Part shown: piece after piece, positions 26,839-33,868 of the stretch
How the letters are laid out: each line of letters starts with the position of its first letter
Position numbering within the stretch: position 1 is the stretch's first letter
Origin: Acidobacteriota bacterium
GTDB lineage: Bacteria; Acidobacteriota; Thermoanaerobaculia; Gp7-AA8
Assembly: GCA_019242175.1 (NCBI GenBank)
Contig: JAFAVZ010000619.1
Location: 1-33,868 of the forward strand
Length of the DNA stretch: 33,868 nt
Direction: 5' to 3'
The notes under the pieces: generated by a model
Told to the model about the DNA's origin: nothing
Seen by the model: only the letters and a program-made list of their open reading frames with translations
Database searches by the model: none
Program-made: the position numbers and the translations under genes

Positions 26839-29800
26839 TCAGCGAGCCTTGCGCGCGATGAGCAGCAACCCATGCTGCTTCGCGATCTCCGCCACGCGAG
26901 CGCGTTCGGCGCGTGCATCGACCGTGTGTCCGGCGCGTTGCATGATCGTCGCGGACACCAGCCGCGCCTCGAGCTCGGTCGCGAGCACGTGGCTCTGCGT
27001 CGCGAGCGTGACCGCCCGCTTCGCTTGCGTCGCCGCGGCGTCGGCGTCACCTTTCGCGAGCGAGAGACGCGCGTCGGTCGCATCGATCGCAGCGAGCAGT
27101 GCGAGCGTCAGGCTCGATTTCGTCAGCGTCTTCGCGCGGGTCATCGCGCGATCGGCATCGGCGATCTTCGACTGCAGCAACGCCGAACGTGCGAGCGTCT
27201 CCTGCGCTGCGGCTTCCTCTTCCGCCGCGCCTTCCTTCGCAAACACCGCGATCGCCTCGCCCAGCAGCCGATCGGCCTCGGCGGGCTTGTTTTCTTCGAG
27301 CGCGAGGTTGGCGAGCATCCCCTGGCTCTGCGCGACCGACACGCGATCCTTCATCTTCTCGCGGAGCGCCAGCGCAGCCGCATACCGTTCGTGCGCGAGC
27401 GCGAAGTCGTCCCGCCATGCCGCGAGCTCGCCCATCGCCGCGAGCACGTAAGCCTCGTTCTGCGTGACCGACAACTCGCGGGCCATTTTCAAACCGCGGT
27501 CGTAAACCGCCGCCGCCGTCACGAGGTCGCCGCGCAGACGCAGCAGCTCCGCGGTGTTGATCGTGCCGATCACCTCGCCGAAGCGATCGTCCGTCTGCTG
27601 CGAAACGCTGATCGCCTCCGAGTAATACTTCGCGGCCTGCGCGAAATCGCCGCGCAGTTGCCGCGTGCCGCCGAGGTTGTTGAGCGTCGGGGCCATGGCG
27701 GAGAGGAAGTTCGACTCGCGTTGCACCTCCACCGCCTCGCGCCATACTTTCTCCGCACCGTCGATGTTGCCGCGGCTGAAGCGGATGATGCCGAGGTTGT
27801 TGAGCGTGCGCGATTCGAAGGAACGGCTGCCGAGCTGACGATGCATCACCAGCGCGCGTTCCAGCAGCGGCTCGGCTTCCGCGAGATCGCCTTGATTCCA
27901 GAGAGCGAGTCCGAGGTTGGAGTAACAACGCGCGGCGGCGGCGCGGTCGCCCATCTCCTCGTAGATCTGCGCCGCCTCGCGCAGCATCGACACGGCGAGA
28001 TCGACACGGCCCGTGTCGCGATACGCATACGATTGATTCGCCTTCGCCCGCGCCACGATGCCGCGCATGTTCGTCGCCGCCCCAACCGCCTCGGCGCGTT
28101 GGGCGACGGACAACTCTTTCTCCGACTCGTGCGTGAGCTGGTACGCGTCGGCGGCGACGAGATCGATCGCCGGATCGTCGCGCACCGGCTTCGGCAACAT
28201 GCGCAGCTTCTCGATCGTCGCCAACGCATCCTTCGCCTTGCCGGCCGCGACTTGCGTGACCGCCAATCGCACGCCATATGCAAGCTCGTCGGGATAGAAA
28301 GTCAGCAGCGATCGATACGTCTCGATCGCCTTGTCGAACTCGCGGCGGAAGACGCTGGCGCGGGCCTCGATGCTGAGCCGCTCTTCGCGCCCGAGGTCGG
28401 CGGACAACGCGAGCGCGCGATCGGCGGCCGCTCGCGCGCGATCTTCGAACCCGAGGTTCCAGAGTGCCTCTGCGAGTGCCGCGTGGGCCATCGCGTACGA
28501 GGGCTCTGCGGCGACTGCGCGTTCAAGCGATTCGCGCGCGCCGAGGGCGTCGAAGCGGCGGAGCTTGGTGAGGCCTTCGACGTAGGCACGCGCGGCTTCG
28601 GCATTCTTCGGCATCGAAGCACGCAATCCCGCCGTCGCCTCGGCGCTCAAGGGCACGGCGCCGAGCTGCGCGCGCAACTGCTTGCCAAGCCGCGAGACCA
28701 ACGCGAACAGCTCGCCTTCGTTGCCCGACTCGGTGAGCGTCGCGAGCAGATCGCCGCTCCTCGTGTCCTGCAGTCGCACGTCGACGCGGAGATCGTTCGC
28801 CGCCTTGACGCACGTGCCGGTGAGCACGACGTCTGCCGCGACGCGATCGCGAATCTGTTCGAGCCCGCTGCGCGCGATCGCGTCGCCGTCGCGTAAACGC
28901 AGATCATCTTTCATGCGCGCGACGTCGTCGCCCGAGATCAGGCGCAGCGTTTCGGCGGCGGAGAGCTCCGTCGTCAGCAGCTCCGGAACGGCATTCGAGA
29001 GCCACGCGTCTTCGGGGCGTGAGGAGAGGCTGCGGAAGCCGAGCACCGCGACGGTGCGACGCGCGACCGCCGGTGTTGCCGCAACGGGCGCCTTCGGTTG
29101 GATCACCGCCGGCGCGTTGTGTCGTCGCAGCAGAAACGGCAAGGCGACGCCGCCGAGGGCAGCGATGACGACGATCGTCGCGCCGGCGACGCGTGCACCG
29201 CGGCGACGGACGTGCGGCAACGGCGACTTTGCTTCGAGCGCCGCGACGACAGCGCCGGCGCTGTCGAATCGCTTCGATGGATCGCGTTCGAGGCAGCGGA
29301 GAATCACCGCTTCCCAACGCGCGTCGAGATCGGGCACCCATTTGCGCGGCGACGTCGCCGGCTCCTGCAATCGTTGCAACGCGACGGCGAGCGGCGTGGT
29401 GCCGGCGAATGGCAACCGCCTCGTGACCATCTCGAACAGCACGACGCCGAGCGCGTAAACGTCGGTTGCTGGCGAGATCGGGCCCGACTCGATCTGCTCC
29501 GGCGCCATGTAGTCGGGCGTGCCGACCATCATTCCGGAGGCGGTGAGCCGCGTGTCCTCCGTATCGGTTTCGTGCGCGAGACCGAAGTCGGTGATCACCG
29601 CGCGCAGGCCGGTGCTGCCGGAGACGAGCATCACGTTCGCCGACTTGAAGTCGCGATGCACGATCGACGCGGCGTGCGCGGCGTCGAGGCCTGCGGCCAT
29701 CTGCCGCACGATCGGCCACGCCTCATGCGCGCTCATGCGACCGCGCTCGCGCAGCTCTGACGCGAGCGTGCGCCCGTGCAGCAGCTCCATGGAGACGAAG

Positions 29801-30300
29801 ATGATGCGCCGCTCGAGCTCGCCCGCCTCGCTGCGCGCGAGGTGATGCGAGACGTCGTAGATGCGGCAGACGTTGGGATGCGTCACGCGGCGCGCGAGCT
29901 GGATCTCGCGCCGGAAGCGCTCGAGGATGCGCGCGTTCGAGGCGATCTCGGGGCGGATGATCTTGAGCGCAACCGTCTCGCGCAGCTCGCGGTCCTCCGC
30001 TTCGTAGACTTCGCCCATGCCGCCGGCGCCGAGGAGGCCGGTGATGATGTAACGGCCGGCGACGAGCTCGCCGGCGGCGAACGTGCGTTGCGCGCGCGGC
30101 GCCGGCTCGAGGAACGCTTCGGCACTGTCGGCCGAGGCGAGGAGGGAGAGGACTTCGGCGCGCTGCTTGTCGTCGGGACAATGCTCCCGCAGATACGCGT
30201 CGCGTTCGCCGCGCGGCAGCTCGCTCGCGGCGTGAAAGAGCTCGCGGATGCGCTCCCAGTACGGATCGGGCGACGGCTCCGTTTTTCCCTCGCCGCTCAC
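26839..30300 (-). CDS. Membrane Ser/Thr protein kinase with TolB-like domain and TPR repeats
   Basis: Kinase motifs GAGGMGEVYEAEDRELRETVALKIIRPE, IVHRDFKSANVML, ITDFGLAHE, GTPDYMAPEQ. TM GATIVVIAALGGVALPFLL. TolB-like RTVAVLGFRSLSSRPEDAWLSNAVPELLTTELS. Multiple TPR-like repeats. Likely GTG start at 30300 overlapping the sigma-factor stop. Confidence 0.93.
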   Translation of the reverse strand: MSGEGKTEPSPDPYWERIRELFHAASELPRGERDAYLREHCPDDKQRAEVLSLLASADSAEAFLEPAPRAQRTFAAGELVAGRYIITGLLGAGGMGEVYEAEDRELRETVALKIIRPEIASNARILERFRREIQLARRVTHPNVCRIYDVSHHLARSEAGELERRIIFVSMELLHGRTLASELRERGRMSAHEAWPIVRQMAAGLDAAHAASIVHRDFKSANVMLVSGSTGLRAVITDFGLAHETDTEDTRLTASGMMVGTPDYMAPEQIESGPISPATDVYALGVVLFEMVTRRLPFAGTTPLAVALQRLQEPATSPRKWVPDLDARWEAVILRCLERDPSKRFDSAGAVVAALEAKSPLPHVRRRGARVAGATIVVIAALGGVALPFLLRRHNAPAVIQPKAPVAATPAVARRTVAVLGFRSLSSRPEDAWLSNAVPELLTTELSAAETLRLISGDDVARMKDDLRLRDGDAIARSGLEQIRDRVAADVVLTGTCVKAANDLRVDVRLQDTRSGDLLATLTESGNEGELFALVSRLGKQLRAQLGAVPLSAEATAGLRASMPKNAEAARAYVEGLTKLRRFDALGARESLERAVAAEPSYAMAHAALAEALWNLGFEDRARAAADRALALSADLGREERLSIEARASVFRREFDKAIETYRSLLTFYPDELAYGVRLAVTQVAAGKAKDALATIEKLRMLPKPVRDDPAIDLVAADAYQLTHESEKELSVAQRAEAVGAATNMRGIVARAKANQSYAYRDTGRVDLAVSMLREAAQIYEEMGDRAAAARCYSNLGLALWNQGDLAEAEPLLERALVMHRQLGSRSFESRTLNNLGIIRFSRGNIDGAEKVWREAVEVQRESNFLSAMAPTLNNLGGTRQLRGDFAQAAKYYSEAISVSQQTDDRFGEVIGTINTAELLRLRGDLVTAAAVYDRGLKMARELSVTQNEAYVLAAMGELAAWRDDFALAHERYAAALALREKMKDRVSVAQSQGMLANLALEENKPAEADRLLGEAIAVFAKEGAAEEEAAAQETLARSALLQSKIADADRAMTRAKTLTKSSLTLALLAAIDATDARLSLAKGDADAAATQAKRAVTLATQSHVLATELEARLVSATIMQRAGHTVDARAERARVAEIAKQHGLLLIARKAR

Positions 30301-30860
30301 GATGCTTGCTCCGTGACTTCCCGGCGCAGCCACGCCTTCGCCATCCCCCACTCCGGTTTCACCGTAGCCGCCGAAATCCGCATCGTCTCGGCCGTCTCTT
30401 CGCCGGCGAAGTAGCGCGGCTCGACGACGCGCGCCGGCTGCGGCAAGATCGCTTCGCGCCGCGTGAGCGCTTCGTCGAGGAGGATCCTGTCGATGCGATC
30501 TTCGTCATCCGCTGCTGCGACCGCGCGGCTGAGCGTGACGCGCGTCCAGCCACCGCCGCGTTTCTCCGACTGCTTGCGCCGCGCATGATCGATGAGGATG
30601 TCGCGCATGATCTGCGCGGCGACGCCGACGAAATGCGCGCGGCCACGCCACGTCACCTGGCGCTGATCGACGAGGCGGAGATAGAGCTCGTTGACCAACG
30701 CGCTCGTCTCGAGGGAGTGATCGGGGCGCTCGCGACGCAGGTGTCCGCGGGCGATGTCGTGCAACGACTCCTGGACCAACGGCAGAAGGCGGTCGAGCGC
30801 GTCGCGATCTCCGCGACTCCAGTCGAGCAGCAGCTCGGTAACCCGGTTCCCCTGCACCAT
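30297..30860 (-). CDS. ECF sigma factor of the kinase-associated ECF-like family
   Basis: MVQGNRVTELLLDWSRGDRDALDRLLPLVQESLHDIARGHLRRERPDHSLETSALVNELYLRLVDQ...WRGRAHFVGVAAQIMRDILIDHARRKQSEKRGG...ISAATVKPEWGMAKAWLRRE. Confidence 0.88.
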   Translation of the reverse strand: MVQGNRVTELLLDWSRGDRDALDRLLPLVQESLHDIARGHLRRERPDHSLETSALVNELYLRLVDQRQVTWRGRAHFVGVAAQIMRDILIDHARRKQSEKRGGGWTRVTLSRAVAAADDEDRIDRILLDEALTRREAILPQPARVVEPRYFAGEETAETMRISAATVKPEWGMAKAWLRREVTEQAS

Positions 30861-30940
30861 GTCGAGCGAGCGGGCATCTTACGCGAAAACGTTTGAGCCG
30901 ATTTTTCGATGCGTTGCGTTACGTGCTCAGGAGAAGAACC

Positions 30941-31840
30941 ATGGCCACGCACCTCGCCCTGACTTTCGCCATCCTCTTCGCTGCGACTGCGGCGCTGACC
31001 AAGCCGGCGGATCTCGCCACGAACGTCACCGGCCCGGCGACGATCGCCAGCGGCACGACCAACGCGTACACCGTGAACTACGGGAACGCAGGCCCGAACG
31101 CCGCGACGAACGTGCAGCTCAACATGCGCGTGGCGTCGTATTCAGGATCGATCTCGTGACGAACATGCAGACCAGCACCGTACCGGCCGGCATCACGTGC
31201 GGCTCGCCTCATGACACGGCGCAGGGGCCGACGATCGATTGCACCGCACCGACGAACACGAAGCTCGCGATCCGCTTCACGAGCCTCAACGGCGACGTGA
31301 TGCCGGCGAACGTGCAGGTGACGAGCAAGCCGGCTGCGTTCACGTGCAGCGGCCCGGTCGCGATCGCGACCGGCTACACCATCACCTGCACGACGATCCG
31401 AACACGAACGGCGCCCCGAACGGCACTTGCGCGATGACGAGCATCGAGCCGGCCGTAACGCCGACGCTGTCGCTCACCTGCCCCGGCACTTTCCCCGCCG
31501 GCACGAGCAGCAACGCGACCGTGACGATCTCGATCGCGCAGTCGACGAACACGACGATAACGCTCTCGTCGAACAACCCCGCTGTCTCTGAGCGTGACGA
31601 TCGTCGCCGGCCAGACGTCGCGATGTTCCTGTGCAGGGCGTCGGCCAACGCAACGCGACGATCCCCGCAACCGGCCCCGCAGGCTTCGATTCGGCGCAGG
31701 CTTGTAGCGCGAGCGTTCAGGCTTCAACGCCGGTGACCGCCGTGCCTACGCTCGGCACCTGGGCGCTCATGGTGATGGGAGCGGTGTCGGCGATGATCGC
31801 GGCGCGGCGGGTGGGGAGAGCCTTGAAGCGTTCGCAATAG
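30941..31840 (+). pseudogene. Frameshifted secreted DUF11-like protein gene with C-terminal IPTL-CTERM-like sorting signal
   Basis: Signal peptide MATHLALTFAILFAATAA + KPADLATNVTGPATIASGTTNAYTVNYGNAGPNAATNVQL. Coherent protein sequence then switches frame at about 31130, 31395, 31585 and 31620. Ends VPTLGTWALMVMGAVSAMIAARRVGRALKR. Confidence 0.75.
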
Positions 31841-32179
31841 ACGCATTCCGGCTGGGAGGATCTTTCTTGGCAGATCGACGACTCAGAACCGTTAACAACC
31901 GCCAGTGAATTGTCAGCATCCGAGCCACCGTATCCCAACTCAGGTCGAGAAATTCGGTTAGCGATCCTCTTATCCTGTTGGACGAACGAAATCCTTCCTC
32001 ATCTCCATTCGAGTGCTATTCTTACTCTCAGCTCCGCTACAACCAGTAAGAAAATCCGCAGTAAGTGCGCAGATTAGCTGCGCTGGCTATGTCTTGCTAT
32101 TGGAGCAAGAATGGAATTTCGCCGGTCAGCTGACGCTGCGCTCCCAACGCGCGCAACGATAGACTCGAAAGGGGATGCC

Positions 32180-33151
32180 ATGAAGGTAGAGATCATCTTC
32201 ACGGGACTGTGTTCATTCCTGAACGTACGGGACAACCACGGCGACAGCATGGTCGAGCCTTCCATCATCTTGGTGCGGACGGACATTGACGTGGATCCCG
32301 GCATCCCCGGCCCAGGGTATCAGGAGGGTCGCAATCCGGAAGAAGAGGAAGAGAATGAGGTCGCCCAGCCTGCCGTCGAAAAAGAGTGCCCTGACACGCA
32401 CATCGGCCACGACGAGCATGAGCACGTACCGTTCATCGCGTACAACACGGCAGAACTGAATTCGACCTTCGATAAGTTCGAAGACATTCCAAACGCCAAA
32501 GGCTTTCGCATGTTCCGTCTGCCGATGGGTGTAGAACTGACGTTCGATGGCATGGCTCGCGGAAACCCGGAAGTGGTGCAGTCTTACGACACAATCGCGA
32601 AGAAGGATGTCTATTGGCCTGAAGCAAAGAATCGATGGAATCGCAACTATGTACCGAAGAAAGGTGGCAAACCGGACAGCAGCGTTGTGGCTGCTTTCAT
32701 GCGCTTCGGTAAAGGTTTTATCGGAGGGGGTCGTCTTTGTCCTCTGGAGTGGTCGTTCATCGACGAATCCACCCGAAGGGTCACCAACCAGTTCGCCGAG
32801 GAGGGGCTTTATACCTTCGACCAGAAAGATGGCGAGATCGTGTTCCGGATCGCTTCTCTTGACAGCACTGCAGATCCTATCGAGATCCGATTCCAACCTA
32901 TCAAGAAGGATGGGCAGTTCCCGGATCAGATCCTATTCATCGGTAACACCATGAAAACCGACATCGCCAGATATGTCCTCCGGACGGAAGCCGACGCCTA
33001 TTTCGACGGCGATCACTTCCGCTTTCTCAACGCGGTGGCGAATATCGGCGACGGGCCATTCCCGGCGTTTGGCCGTCGCGTCACCAGCGGTTGTGGAGGT
33101 GGAGGAGGCTCAACCTCGGGAGCATGCGGACCTCACAGCAGTAATGGATGA
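32180..33151 (+). CDS. Uncharacterised protein with acidic/His-rich insert and Gly/Ser/Cys-rich C-terminal tail
   Basis: ATG 32180 with AAAGGGGA upstream. MKVEIIFTGLCSFLNVRDNHGD..., EGRNPEEEEENEVAQPAVEKECPDTHIGHDEHEHV, ends VTSGCGGGGGSTSGACGPHSSNG. Confidence 0.8.
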   Translation: MKVEIIFTGLCSFLNVRDNHGDSMVEPSIILVRTDIDVDPGIPGPGYQEGRNPEEEEENEVAQPAVEKECPDTHIGHDEHEHVPFIAYNTAELNSTFDKFEDIPNAKGFRMFRLPMGVELTFDGMARGNPEVVQSYDTIAKKDVYWPEAKNRWNRNYVPKKGGKPDSSVVAAFMRFGKGFIGGGRLCPLEWSFIDESTRRVTNQFAEEGLYTFDQKDGEIVFRIASLDSTADPIEIRFQPIKKDGQFPDQILFIGNTMKTDIARYVLRTEADAYFDGDHFRFLNAVANIGDGPFPAFGRRVTSGCGGGGGSTSGACGPHSSNG

Positions 33152-33160
33152 TCGATCCCC

Positions 33161-33790
33161 ATGCAAATCTCCGAGCTTTTCTCTCACTTTCGAGAGGTGA
33201 GACCGCTAGGAACCGCGGTGGTGCCCATACACGAGTGCATCCTGGCCATGGCGCTTGAGAAACGCGACTTGATCGAGTGGTGTTGGGCGGCAGTTACCGC
33301 ATCGATCTTTCGCTCGTACGAGACGGCGAACAAAGAGCAATGCGCAATCGTGAAAGCAAGTTTCACCAAGTGCGCAAACTGCTGCGAACCCCGCTCGAGC
33401 AACGACGTTGCTTGTTGCAATAACACCAACGATCTGTTGGCATCGTTGGAGAACCATCTCGGCGCGTTTCACACCGATGGAAGGGAACACGTAGAGGAGT
33501 TTGTGAAGCAATGTATCGACGCAGGATTTCCTTTGATCGCGCGCATAGGTTATGGCAAACGAGACGCTGGTCATTACGTGATCGTGCGTGGCTACCGCAT
33601 CATGCAGCGGACCGGATTCGAAGTTCATGTCGACGATCCAGACGCCCTGGTGCAGCAACCAACGCCGATGCCGTTCGCCCACTTTCTCTCCTATTACGCG
33701 CAGAAAGGAAAGTGGGACGTCACCTATGAAACGAAGCCGCATCCGACCCTCGGACTGCGACGGATACCGACTGCGTTCCCGTGCACCTGA
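33161..33790 (+). CDS. Papain-like cysteine protease (C70/C39-like)
   Basis: EWCWAAVTASIFRSYETANKEQCAIVKASFTKCANCCEPRS...CCNNTNDLLASLENHLG; His motif RDAGHYVIVRGY; acidic VDDPD. This WCWAA...QC...CC...CN layout is typical of papain-like proteases. Confidence 0.82.
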   Translation: MQISELFSHFREVRPLGTAVVPIHECILAMALEKRDLIEWCWAAVTASIFRSYETANKEQCAIVKASFTKCANCCEPRSSNDVACCNNTNDLLASLENHLGAFHTDGREHVEEFVKQCIDAGFPLIARIGYGKRDAGHYVIVRGYRIMQRTGFEVHVDDPDALVQQPTPMPFAHFLSYYAQKGKWDVTYETKPHPTLGLRRIPTAFPCT

Positions 33791-33817
33791 GCGGGGCGCG
33801 AAAGGTAGGAGAGCACG

Positions 33818-33868
33818 ATGCCTATTCGAATTGCAGCGGGCCCTGAGGCAGGGTTTCGGATCCTGGAG
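33818..33868 (+). CDS. Start of a downstream CDS (truncated by window)
   Basis: ATG 33818 after GGTAGGAG SD; MPIRIAAGPEAGFRILE... open to the edge. Confidence 0.5.
   Translation, partial: MPIRIAAGPEAGFRILE

Noticed and set aside
26659-28896. 745-aa plus-strand ORF
   Set aside because: Antisense to the kinase-TPR gene; no coherent domains.
30941-31840. Programmed frameshifting in the IPTL-CTERM gene
   Set aside because: Several shifts in different directions without a clear slippery site; pseudogene or consensus error is simpler.
1-33868. tRNA/rRNA genes, transposases, integrases, prophage genes
   Set aside because: None recognised on reading either strand.

Overview
High-GC bacterial window. 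The style of the RHS, TPR-CHAT and kinase-TPR proteins suggests Acidobacteriota or a relative, but this is inference only. Left to right: (i) a very large secreted minus-strand multidomain protein, truncated by the window edge and absent from the ORF track. It combines Ig-like domains, two lamin-tail-like domains, an EndoG/NucA-type nuclease with a DRGHM motif, cadherin-like repeats and FG-GAP-like repeats. (ii) A minus-strand operon of sigma factor, double zinc-finger anti-sigma-like membrane protein and exported TPR-CHAT protease. (iii) A plus-strand RHS locus: two short signal-peptide-bearing mini-RHS core+tip proteins (the first followed by a small membrane protein, a candidate immunity gene), a small secreted protein, and a translationally coupled 3338-aa RHS giant. 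The giant ends in about 24 Ig-like domains instead of an RHS core and toxin. (iv) A Cys-rich Sel1-like lipoprotein. (v) An ECF sigma factor plus Ser/Thr kinase-TolB-like-TPR pair on the minus strand. (vi) A frameshifted IPTL-CTERM gene. (vii) A protein with a Gly/Cys-rich tail, followed by a papain-like (C70/C39-like) cysteine protease. The most interesting candidate is the RHS locus. The giant's RHS part stops about where the mini-RHS proteins begin, which suggests a split RHS system (shell+Ig array, with separate core+toxin modules). All calls were made by reading the sequence and supplied translations; no searches were run.
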